Shown here piece after piece: positions 35,584-45,509 of a stretch of 64,000 nucleotides of DNA. A program made the position numbers and the translations under genes. The notes beneath the pieces are model-generated. The model saw nothing but the letters and a program-made list of their open reading frames with translations, was not told the origin of the DNA and searched no databases. How positions within the stretch are numbered: position 1 is the stretch's first letter; every line of letters starts with the position of its first letter. The DNA is from Pedobacter mucosus (GTDB lineage: Bacteria > Bacteroidota > Bacteroidia > Sphingobacteriales > Sphingobacteriaceae): assembly GCF_022200785.1 (NCBI RefSeq), contig NZ_CP087585.1, forward strand, positions 4,526,001 to 4,590,000, given 5' to 3'.

Positions 35584-37152
35584 TTATGGTCTAGCCGGTT
35601 GTGGAACAGGCAATTCTTTTCTAGGAATTTGAGCTTCTCGTTGCGAAGTATTATAAACAAATGAAGCCACAATTGTTGCTGCTTGTTTTAAATCATCCTC
35701 TACTAATCTATCATAAGTATCCATGTTGCTATGGTGAGTTCTGGTATTATAATCCATTGGATCTTGAATAAATTGAAATCCAGGTATACCCAATGCATCA
35801 AATGATTGATGATCGGTACCACCAGTATTGCTAACCGTAATCGTTTTTGCACCAAGATCATTAAAAGGTGTTAACCAGCTTTGTAAAAGTGGACCGGCGG
35901 CAACGTTTCCTTGTAAATAGACGCCTCTAATTTTGCCAGTTCCATTATCTAAATTATAATAGGCAGATATTTTTTTCTGATCTGGTTTAAGTTCCATTGT
36001 TTTTGGATCTCCAAAATGATTAAGAACATAATTTCTTGAACCAAATAATCCTTGTTCTTCTGAACTCCAAAGTGCAATACGAATTGTACGTTTTGGTTTA
36101 AAATCTATAGCTTTTAAGATTCTCATGGCTTCCATCATTACTGCAGAGCCAGCAGCATTATCCGTTGCTCCGGTAGCAGCATGCCATGAATCAAAGTGGC
36201 CACCAATCATTACTAATTCCTCTTTTAATTTTTTATCAGTTCCTGGAATTTCAGCAATAACATTGTATCCTTTTGGATCTTGATCGTAAAAAGAGGTTTT
36301 AACATCGGCTTCAATTTCAACTTTTTTACCACCTTTTAATAAGCGTAATATATGCAAGAAATCTTCCGCTTCCACCTCTAACTCTGGTGAAACTGGTTTT
36401 GCATCTAAAGCATAAGAAGCGCCATTGCTTGTAAAAAATGTTCCTTGTCCGCCACGAGCATATGTTAAAATTAAGCCAACTTTTTCTTCTAATAATAATG
36501 CACCAATTGCTGCCCTAACTTCTCGCATTTTCATCATTTGAGCCATACGATCTGCCATTGGTCCACCAGCAGGGCGTTGTCTTCCGCCTCCAGCTGTTGG
36601 AGTTGCTGCCGCCATTTGTGCTAAAGTAGTGTCAGCATAGCGAGAAAAATCAGCTCTTATTCCGCTTGTAAGTGGAGCGCCCTGATCCATCATCACAATT
36701 TTACCAGCTAATTTTCCTTTATATTTAGCTAAATCTGCAACACTGTCTGCTTTAATTAATAGCACTTCCGATTTTATTGGTCCATTTGTACCTGGAGTCC
36801 ACGCTTTTGGCGATGCAATAATGGCATGGTAATATGGAAGTGTAGTAGCCGCATAATATTTGTCAACTTGCCAGCCTTTTCCAAAAGTTCCCCAAGCTTC
36901 TAAGTGTGCATTTTTTAAACCCCAATCTGAAAGTTGTTTCACTGCCCATTCTTGTGCTTTCTTTAATCCTGGAGAGTTTGATAAACGTGGTCCAGAAACA
37001 TCTGTTAAATTGAAAGCAATGTCCATTGCCTTAGAATTTTCTAAACCTTCCTTTCTAATCTTTTGCACAATTGCCGCATCGGGAGTTTCTTGTGCGAAAG
37101 CAGATAGGAATAGTGCGACTGCACATCCAGTTGTTGTAAATTTTTTGATCAT
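35584..37152 (-). CDS. Secreted M28-family metallopeptidase
   Basis: A 522-residue exported zinc peptidase (signal peptide ending ...FAQE). After an N-terminal part with an inserted PA-like segment (residues about 130-270, rich in GGG-RQRPAGG) the M28 catalytic domain shows GGHFDSWHAATGATDNAAG near 317, WSSEEQGLFGSRNYV, YYNLDNGTG and TDHQSFDALGIPGFQFIQDP, followed by THHSNMDTYDRL. These supply the two-zinc ligands and the Glu general base. Relatives are aminopeptidases or glutamate carboxypeptidase-like enzymes in the periplasm. It is a single gene. Confidence 0.9.
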   Translation of the reverse strand: MIKKFTTTGCAVALFLSAFAQETPDAAIVQKIRKEGLENSKAMDIAFNLTDVSGPRLSNSPGLKKAQEWAVKQLSDWGLKNAHLEAWGTFGKGWQVDKYYAATTLPYYHAIIASPKAWTPGTNGPIKSEVLLIKADSVADLAKYKGKLAGKIVMMDQGAPLTSGIRADFSRYADTTLAQMAAATPTAGGGRQRPAGGPMADRMAQMMKMREVRAAIGALLLEEKVGLILTYARGGQGTFFTSNGASYALDAKPVSPELEVEAEDFLHILRLLKGGKKVEIEADVKTSFYDQDPKGYNVIAEIPGTDKKLKEELVMIGGHFDSWHAATGATDNAAGSAVMMEAMRILKAIDFKPKRTIRIALWSSEEQGLFGSRNYVLNHFGDPKTMELKPDQKKISAYYNLDNGTGKIRGVYLQGNVAAGPLLQSWLTPFNDLGAKTITVSNTGGTDHQSFDALGIPGFQFIQDPMDYNTRTHHSNMDTYDRLVEDDLKQAATIVASFVYNTSQREAQIPRKELPVPQPARP

Positions 37153-37317
37153 ATTTTTAGATTTGCTTGTTTATTTTAATCTAAAATACGTTTAAAGCAG
37201 CTAATTAATCCTTTCTAATAATATTTTTACATCTTTTTACTACTTCAAGCAATAATGTATTCGCTATTGACAGAAGTTTTCAGCAAAAACCTTTGTTTAT
37301 AAACCTTATTGAAACGG

Positions 37318-37353
37318 AAAGCCCGCATTTTCATTCTTATGAAAGCGGACTTT
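37318..37353 (-). terminator. Probable terminator of the ABC-2 operon
   Basis: AAAGCCCGCATTTTCAT and ATGAAAGCGGACTTT form a stem with small bulges beyond the stop of the permease gene at 37416. The T-run is poor. Confidence 0.5.
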
Positions 37354-37415
37354 GAGTGTAAAGAAGGACTGACTTTAAATTGAAAAGTTATAAGTGCTTT
37401 CCAAAATTTAAAAAA

Positions 37416-38213
37416 TTATTTTATGCTCTTTCTAATCACAATGAAATAGCCTATTACAAATAAAACTAATGCATAAGCTAAACTTGTCCATATTTCTTGT
37501 GTGAAGATTTGGAAATCTAAGGGATTTCCTCCTTTTTTTACTTTAGTTATTTTCATTGCTAAAGTTGGCAAACTATATGGGATTAAGTAGGCGTATTTCC
37601 AACCGACACTTGCCGTTATGATGCCCATAATTGTACCAATAAAGCCTATTCCCATTGGTTTAAGGAAATCGCCCCAAACTAAACTCAAAATAAATTGAAG
37701 AGACAAAATACCTAAAGAAGAAAAGAATAATTTAGCGTATGAATTAATTAGGATTGACGATGGATTATATTGATCAAAATTAAACTGAGGCACTAATATT
37801 TGAAGTAAATGACCAAAAATAAAAGTTAACGAAGCAAATAGAAATAGACAAACGAATATTAAAAAAACGGCGAATAGATATTTTGCAGTATAAATCGAAA
37901 ATTTATTAAGAGGTTGTGCAAATAGCGTTTTCCAAGTGTCATTTTTATGCTCAATGTTGTTAACAGAAAAGGCCATAAATATAACATAAAACGGCATAAT
38001 TAACATCCCCATAACACCTAATGCAGCGCCACTATACTGTCCCCACAAGGCGATAGCTGGGTAATGAAGATTAAGAATTTTCTCAGCGCTTGAATAAAAA
38101 CCAAATGTAATTAATCCACAAATTATTAGCGGTAATAAAATCGCTGCCCAAAATGCTAGCGTTTTTCTTGATTTATAAAATTCTGATATTAAGGAAATAT
38201 ATAAGGAGCGCAT
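37416..38213 (-). CDS. ABC-2 type permease
   Basis: A 265-residue integral membrane protein with about six helices and the pattern of bacitracin/lantibiotic-type permeases: an N-terminal SLISEFYKSRKTLAFWAAIL, then a segment NNIEHKNDTWKTLFAQPLNK. Together with the ATPase encoded 1 base upstream it should form an exporter or a self-protection transporter at the inner membrane. Relatives act on peptide antibiotics, but no substrate is shown here. Confidence 0.85.
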   Translation of the reverse strand: MRSLYISLISEFYKSRKTLAFWAAILLPLIICGLITFGFYSSAEKILNLHYPAIALWGQYSGAALGVMGMLIMPFYVIFMAFSVNNIEHKNDTWKTLFAQPLNKFSIYTAKYLFAVFLIFVCLFLFASLTFIFGHLLQILVPQFNFDQYNPSSILINSYAKLFFSSLGILSLQFILSLVWGDFLKPMGIGFIGTIMGIITASVGWKYAYLIPYSLPTLAMKITKVKKGGNPLDFQIFTQEIWTSLAYALVLFVIGYFIVIRKSIK

Positions 38214-38214
38214 T

Positions 38215-39123
38215 TTAGGTAGTTTTAGTAATATCTAAGAACAAATGCTCCAAATCTTTTCTTTGTTGATGCAAGCTAGAAATTGTAAAGCCATTTTTAA
38301 CCAACGATGTGTTTAACTGGCCACTTTCTTTTGAACTTTTAAACGGAATAATAATTTTATTAGCGACTTGGCTTGATATTTCATACCCAGCATTTGCAAT
38401 AAAAGTAGCCGCATTTTCTATGTTGTCAACTTCTATTTCGAGCATAGGTTTGCTCAATTGATGAAGTTCGTTTATGGTGCCTTGAAAAAGTAACTGTCCT
38501 TTATTAATGATGCCAACATGTGTGGCGGTTCTTTCAATTTCTGCTAGTAAATGGCTGGAAACTAAAATGGTTTTGTTATGGTTAGTGGTCAAATCGACCA
38601 TTAGATTACGTATCTCTATAATTCCGTTGGGATCTAAACCATTGGTCGGTTCATCTAAAAGAAGCAATTCTGGATCAGAAACTAATGCTAGAGCGATGCC
38701 CAAACGTTGTTTCATCCCTAATGAATATTTACCTGTTTTTTTATCTGCCGCATCTGTTAAGCCAACTAGTGCCAACATTTCATCAGCTTTAATTTTTTTA
38801 ATGCTTAATAAAATACAGCGATTTATTAAGTTTTCTTTACCTGTTAAATGCGAATATATAGCCGGCTGCTCTACTAAAGCACCAATTCTTTTTAAAGATG
38901 CAATTCGATTTTTGTTAATCTCCTTACCAAAAATAAATACTTGGTCTGCTGGAGATTTTAATAAGTTTAATAAAATTTTTATGGTAGTGGTTTTGCCAGC
39001 CCCATTCGGGCCTAAAAAGCCATATATACTACCAATTGGCACTTGTAGAGGTAAATCTTTAATAATAGATTGACTACCAAAATCAAAATTTAAACCTACA
39101 GTTTCGATTGCGTTATTAACCAT
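38215..39123 (-). CDS. ABC transporter ATPase (BcrA/LanF-like)
   Basis: A 302-residue ATPase. Walker A is FLGPNGAGKTTTIKILLNLL near residue 35, the Q-loop lies around ALVEQPAIYSHLT, the signature is YSLGMKQRLGIALAL, and Walker B is LLLLDEPTNGLDP near 155. The C-terminal tail (about 215-300) is typical of the BcrA/LanF branch. It pairs with the permease that follows after 1 base, and is preceded after 3 bases by a very small membrane protein gene. Confidence 0.9.
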   Translation of the reverse strand: MVNNAIETVGLNFDFGSQSIIKDLPLQVPIGSIYGFLGPNGAGKTTTIKILLNLLKSPADQVFIFGKEINKNRIASLKRIGALVEQPAIYSHLTGKENLINRCILLSIKKIKADEMLALVGLTDAADKKTGKYSLGMKQRLGIALALVSDPELLLLDEPTNGLDPNGIIEIRNLMVDLTTNHNKTILVSSHLLAEIERTATHVGIINKGQLLFQGTINELHQLSKPMLEIEVDNIENAATFIANAGYEISSQVANKIIIPFKSSKESGQLNTSLVKNGFTISSLHQQRKDLEHLFLDITKTT

Positions 39124-39126
39124 TAC

Positions 39127-39297
39127 CTATTGAAAAATGGCGGTAGCTTGTTTCACAATAGAGGTATTTGTTTTAGCAGGTTTAATTACAATCTCACCAT
39201 TGTTTTGATTTGTATTAACTGTAAGTGTTAAAATAATCATCAAAAATAATGGTAGTAATAAAAGTAAAAATGGCGAAGTGTTTGCTAACTTTTTCAT
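39127..39297 (-). CDS. Single-helix small protein leading the ABC-2 operon
   Basis: From the ATG at 39297 this is a 56-residue protein: MKKLANTSPFLLLLLPLFLMIILTLTV, then a short polar tail. It has one transmembrane helix or an uncleaved signal. A longer frame from 39390 exists but begins with an unlikely segment. It sits only 3 bases before the ATPase gene, so it is part of the operon and may be a small subunit or regulator of the transporter. I know no family for it. Confidence 0.55.
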   Translation of the reverse strand: MKKLANTSPFLLLLLPLFLMIILTLTVNTNQNNGEIVIKPAKTNTSIVKQATAIFQ

Positions 39298-39497
39298 AAT
39301 GTTTCGTTTTGATAGATCAAAGAAACTCAAGAAAATCAACCTGCTAAAATCTATTATACCAAGTGTTAAAGATTCTAGATAAACAGGCATTTTTGGCGTT
39401 TGTCGATAAATTTCGCCATTTGAACTGTTGGTAGAAAAAAATTGCCTGTTGGTAGATTGATTAACAAATTCGTTAAAACTTTATTTATTTTGGATGC

Positions 39498-40529
39498 ATG
39501 AAAAAAAGTAAAGGTCCTTTAATCCTTCATAGCCTATACTGGGTAGTTATTTTATTTATCATATTGCTTGGTCTTTTCACTGGCTCAGAAAAGCATACTT
39601 TAAGATATTATGCAATATCTTTTGGTTTATTTGGGGTTATTAACGTTTCTCTTTTTTATATAAATTATATTATTCTGATTCCTCAATTTATAAAAAGGAA
39701 GAAAAAATATGTGCTATATGTAGTTTGTTTCATCATATTAATTGCTGCAAGTGCATTATTGAAAACTGTTGTGGCGGTTTTGTATCCTAAGGAATTAATG
39801 GAATATACCATGGATCTTCAAAGAAAACCTATCCCAGTAAATAATTATTTTATTGCCGAGATTTTTATATGTGGATTTTTTCTGGTATCAAGTTGTATTA
39901 TAAAATTTGCTGCTGATTGGTTTGCTACAGAAAATATACAACGAAATTTAGAAAGTGAACGACGCGAAATGGAACTTCAGTTTCTAAAATCACAGTTAAA
40001 TCCACATTTTCTTTTCAATTCGCTTAATAATATTTACTCCTTAGCTTATCAAAAATCTGATAAAACGGCTGATGCCATTATGAAATTATCAGAAATTATG
40101 CGCTACATGATTTATGAAAGCAATACGCCAACGGTTTCTTTAAGCAAAGAGGTTGATTATTTAACGAATTATATTGAGTTGCAGAAAATTAGATTTAAAG
40201 ATGGTGCTTATATCCAATTAACATTAAATGGCGAAATAGATGATCAAAAAATTGTTCCATTAATGTTAATTTCATTTGTAGAAAATGCTTTTAAACATGG
40301 CGTAGTTACCGATCCTGCAGAGCCGGTGAAAATAAACATTATTGCAAATCAGAAAATATTGCATTTTAGTGTAATCAACAAAAAAAATCAGCAAAATAAA
40401 GATGCGCTAGGAGGCGTAGGTTTAATAAATGTTGAGCGAAGGTTGCAGTTGATTTACCCTGACCGATATAAATTAAATGTTGTAAATTCGGCTACCCATT
40501 ACACATGTGAATTGATGATTGATATATAA
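39498..40529 (+). CDS. LytS-type sensor histidine kinase
   Basis: A 343-residue kinase of the His_kinase/LytS class. Four N-terminal transmembrane helices (to about 150) are followed by a short coiled stretch (NIQRNLESERREMELQ), the phosphorylated His in LKSQLNPHFLFNSLNNIY near residue 169, LISFVENAFKHGV as the N box, and GGVGLINVERRLQLIYPD. There is no other input domain. A LytTR regulator follows after 60 bases, and the pair diverges from the ABC-2 operon across 200 bases, which makes that operon a likely target. Confidence 0.92.
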   Translation: MKKSKGPLILHSLYWVVILFIILLGLFTGSEKHTLRYYAISFGLFGVINVSLFYINYIILIPQFIKRKKKYVLYVVCFIILIAASALLKTVVAVLYPKELMEYTMDLQRKPIPVNNYFIAEIFICGFFLVSSCIIKFAADWFATENIQRNLESERREMELQFLKSQLNPHFLFNSLNNIYSLAYQKSDKTADAIMKLSEIMRYMIYESNTPTVSLSKEVDYLTNYIELQKIRFKDGAYIQLTLNGEIDDQKIVPLMLISFVENAFKHGVVTDPAEPVKINIIANQKILHFSVINKKNQQNKDALGGVGLINVERRLQLIYPDRYKLNVVNSATHYTCELMIDI

Positions 40530-40589
40530 AGCCGAAGTTAATATTTACTCGGATTGTTATAAATCAATCATTATTAAATTTTTATTAAA

Positions 40590-41339
40590 ATGAATTTAAA
40601 CTGTATTGTTGTTGATGATGAGCCTTTAGCGCTTGACATTTTACAAGATTATATTTCTAAAGTGCCTTTTTTAACAATGGTAAAAAGGTGCGAAAATCCT
40701 ATAGATGCTTTGCAAATTGTGCAAGCGGGAGGTATTGATCTGGTATTTCTGGATATTCAAATGCCAGAACTTACTGGGATACAGTTTTTAAAAATTGCAG
40801 GTAATAAATGCCATTATATTTTAACAACGGCCTATCCTCAATATGCTTTAGAAAGTTATGATTTAAATGTTTCTGATTACCTTTTAAAACCAATTGCTTT
40901 TGATCGTTTTTATAAAGCGGTAGAAAAAGTTCACAATCAAAACAAACCTGTTGATGCGCCAGCAAGTGTAACGCAGCCTATTTTAACCCCTGCTCCGTTT
41001 TCTGCTTCTTCAAATACTGTTCAGGATTATATTTTTGTAAAAACAGAGCATAAAATTCAGAAGATCTATTTACACGATATTCTTTTTATAGAAGGCTTGA
41101 AAGATTATATTTCTATTTTCACTAAAAATGAGCGCATTATTACGCTTCAAAGTATGAAAAAGATGGAAGAAGCTTTGCCAACTAACCAATTTATACGTGT
41201 GCATAAATCATATATTGTAGCTGTTGATAAAATTGAAAGTATAGAACGCAGTCGCATTACTATTAATCAAAAAATTATTCCTGTTGGCGATACTTACAGA
41301 GACGAATTTTTTAAGGTTATTGGGAATAAGAATATTTAA
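40590..41339 (+). CDS. LytTR-family response regulator
   Basis: A 249-residue regulator. The receiver domain shows VVDDEPLALDIL, the acceptor Asp in LVFLDIQMPELTG near residue 55, and YLLKPIAFDRF. After a proline-rich linker (about 127-145) the LytTR DNA-binding domain shows DYIFVKTEHKIQKIYLHDIL, FIEGLKDYISIFT and IRVHKSYIVAVDKIESI. Such proteins bind pairs of imperfect direct repeats about ten bases apart. It is the partner of the LytS-type kinase before it. Confidence 0.93.
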   Translation: MNLNCIVVDDEPLALDILQDYISKVPFLTMVKRCENPIDALQIVQAGGIDLVFLDIQMPELTGIQFLKIAGNKCHYILTTAYPQYALESYDLNVSDYLLKPIAFDRFYKAVEKVHNQNKPVDAPASVTQPILTPAPFSASSNTVQDYIFVKTEHKIQKIYLHDILFIEGLKDYISIFTKNERIITLQSMKKMEEALPTNQFIRVHKSYIVAVDKIESIERSRITINQKIIPVGDTYRDEFFKVIGNKNI

Positions 41340-41360
41340 TCAAGATTTTTACAATATTTG

Positions 41361-42104
41361 TTAAGTAACCGACTGACCAATAACTTTTTTTATCTCCGTC
41401 TCAATTTCTAAAATAATTTCCGTTGGTGTTTTTTCACTTGGTTCAATAGGCTTTAAAACTGTCCACCTTAAAGCATGACCAGTAGTTAGGGGATACATTC
41501 CAAAGCGAACTATTTTCCAAGAATTTTCTATTGCAATTGGAACCACTAAAGCATTTGGAACGGTTTTTAAAAGCGTTGCAATCCCTCCAAACTGAAAAGT
41601 TTTCAGCAGACCATCTTTCGCTCTGGTTCCTTCAGGAAATATAACTGTGCTCCAGTTATTATCTTTCATTCTGCGCCCAAGCTTTAATATTTCCGAAATT
41701 GCTTGTTTATTGTCCTTTCTATCAATGTTTGCACCACCGCCTAAACGAAGATTAATAGATATTGATGGAATTCCTTTTGTGAGTTCAATTTTAGAGATAA
41801 ACTTTGCGCTGTGCTTTCTCAAAAACCAAATTAGCGAAGGAATATCATACATACTTTGGTGGTTAGAAGTAAAAATAATAGGCCTATCAGTTGGAAGGTT
41901 ATATTCATTCTTAAAACTAACCGAATTAAAAAGAAAAATTTGCGAGTAGGTTAGAAAAAAATTTAAAATATCTACTGAAATTTTGTGTGCTTTGTAGCCA
42001 AAAAACCGATAACAAACCCATTGTATTGGATGAAAAATGCAAAGTGATAATCCGAAAGAAAAATAGAATAGCGGACTAAGTAGATACCCGAAAAATTTAC
42101 TCAT
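41361..42104 (-). CDS. 1-acyl-glycerol-3-phosphate acyltransferase (PlsC family)
   Basis: A 247-residue membrane-associated acyltransferase with an N-terminal hydrophobic region. It shows the HX4D motif as FTSNHQSMYDIPSL near residue 82, and the substrate-binding FPEGTRAKDGLLKTF near 158. The usual reaction is acylation of lysophosphatidate to phosphatidate. Bacteroidota carry several members, some for other lipids, so I leave the symbol open. A NUDIX gene lies 31 bases upstream on the same strand. Confidence 0.88.
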   Translation of the reverse strand: MSKFFGYLLSPLFYFSFGLSLCIFHPIQWVCYRFFGYKAHKISVDILNFFLTYSQIFLFNSVSFKNEYNLPTDRPIIFTSNHQSMYDIPSLIWFLRKHSAKFISKIELTKGIPSISINLRLGGGANIDRKDNKQAISEILKLGRRMKDNNWSTVIFPEGTRAKDGLLKTFQFGGIATLLKTVPNALVVPIAIENSWKIVRFGMYPLTTGHALRWTVLKPIEPSEKTPTEIILEIETEIKKVIGQSVT

Positions 42105-42135
42105 TTGGCTGTATAATAATCGCTAAAGATAATAA

Positions 42136-42690
42136 TTACAAATCGCCGTTTAAAATCATCAGCTTTGCTTTTAATATTGCCGCAATAGTCATCGAATCCG
42201 TTATTTTTCCTGCTAATACCATTTGATAAACCTCTTCGAATGGGAGCTTTTTCACTATTAATTCTTCTGTTTCTTCAGGCATTGCTATTCCTTGAATCAA
42301 ATCTTGAGCGATATAAATAATCGCTAATTCATCACTTACAGAATTAGAAAGATGCATTTTTTGTATTTGCGTCCACTTTTTAGCGCTTAAACCTGTTTCT
42401 TCTAACAGTTCTCTTCGGGCACTTTCTAAAGGAATTTCATGAAATGGTCCACCACCTTCTGGAATTTCCCAGCTATATGCTTTTAGCGGATACCGATATT
42501 GACCAACGAGCCAGGTATTATAATTTTCATCCAATGGAAGAATGCCAATAGCAAAATTTTTGAAATGAACTTCGCCGTAAATTCCTTTTCCACCTGATGG
42601 ATTTATTACTTGATGCTCCGTAAGTCGAATCCAATTGTTATCATATTTTACTTCGCTCTCTAAGGTCTTCCAAGGATTATTTTCTTCCAT
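42136..42690 (-). CDS. NUDIX hydrolase, ADP-sugar pyrophosphatase-like
   Basis: A 184-residue cytosolic hydrolase of nucleoside diphosphate-linked compounds. The NUDIX box is complete: GGGPFHEIPLESARRELLEE followed by TGL (pattern G-x5-E-x7-RE-x2-EE-x-G) near residue 80. The surrounding fold (VGQYRYPLKAYSWEIPEGG) matches the ADP-ribose/ADP-sugar branch. Orientation and spacing suggest co-transcription with the acyltransferase gene that follows, though no shared pathway is obvious. Confidence 0.88.
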   Translation of the reverse strand: MEENNPWKTLESEVKYDNNWIRLTEHQVINPSGGKGIYGEVHFKNFAIGILPLDENYNTWLVGQYRYPLKAYSWEIPEGGGPFHEIPLESARRELLEETGLSAKKWTQIQKMHLSNSVSDELAIIYIAQDLIQGIAMPEETEELIVKKLPFEEVYQMVLAGKITDSMTIAAILKAKLMILNGDL

Positions 42691-42744
42691 TTCGCAAGGT
42701 AATAAATATGAATAATCTATAATTATAAAATTTCTTTTAAATAA

Positions 42745-42769
42745 AAATGGCGCCTTATTGGCGCCATTT
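42745..42769. terminator. Terminator after the second TonB receptor gene
   Basis: AAATGGCGCC and GGCGCCATTT form a perfect 10-bp stem with a TTATT loop, 3 bases past the stop at 42772. It serves the minus-strand receptor gene; the NUDIX gene begins just beyond it. Confidence 0.8.
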
Positions 42770-42771
42770 AA

Positions 42772-45270
42772 TTAGAATGAACCTTCATCAGGTCGATTAT
42801 CCTGTTGATCTTCTTTCTTTTTAGTTTTATTCATATTAAAGCTGGTTTTCCCGAAGCGATAAGAGAAAGTAAGATTACCCATTGTTCCTTGCATCTGGCG
42901 TTCGAAATCAACAATGGTTGATGCATCTTCTGTGGTCATACTCCATCTACGGGTGTTAAATACATCTCTTACGTTAAAACTAAGGGAAGCTTTTTTATTT
43001 GGAAAATCATATTTTGCACCGCCATCAATTCCATACATTGCATTTCGCTTACCTTGGGCCATAACCTCAGGTGCTCTATAATCTCCACGTACTTGCAGCG
43101 ATACATTTTTTGCAACGGTTAAATTTCCGGTTAAGTTCGCATTCCAACTAAAGCCACTGCTATTCGGAATATCAAATCTTGCATCACCATCAAATTTAGC
43201 CTGATATAAATTCACGTTGGTGGTAAAATTTAAAGCTTTAATTAAATCAAACCTTCCAATTAATTCCAAACCACTATTAATTTGGCTGGTTAAATTTTGA
43301 GGTGTAGTGGTAATAATTCCACTTGCATCAGGCGCACTTCTAACCCTTTGGATTACATCATTGGTTTTACGGTAATACAAACTGGATGTTAATGTTACTT
43401 TTTTCCAGTATTTAGTATAACCTAATTCAAATGAATGTACATCCTCTGGAAGTAAATTTGGATTACCCGCTCTATAATTTAAAGGCTCAGATACGTCTAA
43501 AAACGGGTTAGTATCCCATGGTCGAGGGCGATTTACACGGCGTGTATAACTTACCTGAACTTGCTGATCTCCCTTAAGTTTTTGAGTTAAAAACACACTC
43601 GGATAAATTCTTTTATAATGAATTTCTCCTGCGGATGAAGTAAGAACATTTAAAGTGTAACCATCTAAATAAGTGTTCAAACGTGCATCTTCAGCTCTTA
43701 AACCCAACTGATACCCAAAATCTTTGATCTGACTTGAATAGTTTAAATACAACGCATGTACTTGGTCTTTGCTGCTAAAATCGTTAATTAATCTATTATT
43801 TTGAACATAAATATTCGTACTTGCTAAAATCGAATCTGCATATTGGTTATTTTCGCCTAAACGAATTTGACTGCGGTATCCAGCTTCAATTTTACCAGCT
43901 TTACCAACAGGCAAACTATAATCTGCTTGTATGTTATAATTACTATTATTTCCAGTATTGAAAATGCGTTGTAGACTCAGATTCTCGTTAATTGGAGTAT
44001 TATTGCGGTTAGTGGTGTTAGTACTATACGTTTGATCATTATTGTTATCTCCGCTTGAATAGCCAAAATTAAAACTTAATTCTTCTTTTGGTTTATTAAA
44101 CTTTTGAACATAATCTAAATTCAAATCATAACTACTACCATAGCCATCAGTAAAATTTGATCTTTTGCTAAATAAAACCGGACTCTGAGAGGAGCTTAAT
44201 TGTCTAATGTCAATTAATTCATTCCGCTCATTTTCTCTCGAATTAAAACCACCTGATAAACTAATAACGCTTTTTGGTGCCAGGTAATAATCTAAGCCAG
44301 CTTTAGCATTGTGTCCTTTATCTAGCGAACTTGAGTTGGTAACTTGATTGGCAAATGCAGTGCTCCTTGCTGAAATAGGATTTTTGTAAGTAATATCTTG
44401 AAAGCCACCGCCAATACGATTTCCATAACGGTAGCTGTAGTTTCCGTATAAATTCACTTTACTGTTCTGGAAACTTAAATTTGTATTCGCATTATAGTTA
44501 TCGCGATTACCAGCAGTTACAGCCGCAGTTCCGTTCAAGCCTAATTTAGTATTCTTTTTTAATACAATGTTGATGATACCCGATTGACCTTCAGCATCAT
44601 ATTTTGCTGATGGATTTGTAATTACTTCTACACTTTCAATAGAACTTGCCGGGATGGATTGAAGGATTTGAGCAACATTGCCACCAGCAATTAGAGAAGG
44701 TTTTCCATCTATTAAAACTTTAACACCAGAAGAACCACGCAAACTTACATTTCCATCCATATCTGTAGAAACCGATGGAACGTTTTGTAAAAGATCACTT
44801 GCCGAGCCACCTTCACTAACCAAACTTTGATCAACAGAGAAAATTTTCTTATCAATTCCCATTTGCATGGTTGCTTTTTGGGCAGTTACCGTAATTTCAC
44901 TTAAAATGTTTCCTTTAGCGGGATTCATCTTTATGTCGCCAAAGTTTAAAGTTCCTGTAGTCGCTGTAATAACAACATTATCTCGCACCATTGTTTGGTA
45001 ACCCACAAAACTAATTTTGAAAGTGAAAGTTCCTGCTGGAAGATCCGGCATCACAAAAGCTCCATTTACATCTGTTTGAGCAATTTTTGCATTAGCTTTG
45101 GTAGTTTTATTAATTAAAACAGCAGTTGCAAAAGGTATTGTTTCCTGTGTTTTAGCATCTTTTAATACGCCGGTAATTTTAGCTTTGCTACCCGTTTGTG
45201 CAAATAAGCTAAATGATAAGCTTAAAAAAATTAAAGTAATTTGTATTGATTTGTATTGAAAAAGTCTCAT
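42772..45270 (-). CDS. TonB-dependent receptor / outer-membrane beta-barrel protein with CarboxypepD_reg domain
   Basis: An 832-residue outer-membrane protein from the start at 45270 (MRLFQYKSIQITLIFLSLSF), which gives a good signal peptide ending LFAQ. A longer frame to 45309 adds 13 unlikely residues. The carboxypeptidase-regulatory domain (GVLKDAKTQETIPFATAVLI) is followed by a plug with ENVPSVSTDMDGNVSLRGSSG-like text (LLQNVPSVSTDMDGNVSLRG), VLIDGKPS and ITNPSAKYDAEGQSGIINIVLKKN, then a large barrel. This wording is that of the OMP_b-brl_3 group of receptors. The substrate is unknown and no SusD lies nearby. Confidence 0.88.
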   Translation of the reverse strand: MRLFQYKSIQITLIFLSLSFSLFAQTGSKAKITGVLKDAKTQETIPFATAVLINKTTKANAKIAQTDVNGAFVMPDLPAGTFTFKISFVGYQTMVRDNVVITATTGTLNFGDIKMNPAKGNILSEITVTAQKATMQMGIDKKIFSVDQSLVSEGGSASDLLQNVPSVSTDMDGNVSLRGSSGVKVLIDGKPSLIAGGNVAQILQSIPASSIESVEVITNPSAKYDAEGQSGIINIVLKKNTKLGLNGTAAVTAGNRDNYNANTNLSFQNSKVNLYGNYSYRYGNRIGGGFQDITYKNPISARSTAFANQVTNSSSLDKGHNAKAGLDYYLAPKSVISLSGGFNSRENERNELIDIRQLSSSQSPVLFSKRSNFTDGYGSSYDLNLDYVQKFNKPKEELSFNFGYSSGDNNNDQTYSTNTTNRNNTPINENLSLQRIFNTGNNSNYNIQADYSLPVGKAGKIEAGYRSQIRLGENNQYADSILASTNIYVQNNRLINDFSSKDQVHALYLNYSSQIKDFGYQLGLRAEDARLNTYLDGYTLNVLTSSAGEIHYKRIYPSVFLTQKLKGDQQVQVSYTRRVNRPRPWDTNPFLDVSEPLNYRAGNPNLLPEDVHSFELGYTKYWKKVTLTSSLYYRKTNDVIQRVRSAPDASGIITTTPQNLTSQINSGLELIGRFDLIKALNFTTNVNLYQAKFDGDARFDIPNSSGFSWNANLTGNLTVAKNVSLQVRGDYRAPEVMAQGKRNAMYGIDGGAKYDFPNKKASLSFNVRDVFNTRRWSMTTEDASTIVDFERQMQGTMGNLTFSYRFGKTSFNMNKTKKKEDQQDNRPDEGSF

Positions 45271-45509
45271 TAAAAAATATTTGTTATGTGTTTTTGTAAA
45301 GGGAGACAAAGTAACGGCAAGGAAGTTTAATAAAAGTGCAGTAACTATTTTATTACAGCCATACTATCGTAATTTTTTTCTGAGTTTTATCCGCTCATTT
45401 ATCGACCGAAATGAGCTCATACGACTCGCTATTAAATATAATTGTGTAAAATTGAATTATAACTTAACAACATTTATTTTGTTGAAGAGTTTAAACACCA
45501 CCAGATTGT

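Noticed and set aside
38507..39073. Plus-strand open frame of 188 codons opposite the ABC ATPase
   Set aside because: It is antisense to a gene with complete ABC motifs and reflects the codon pattern of that gene.
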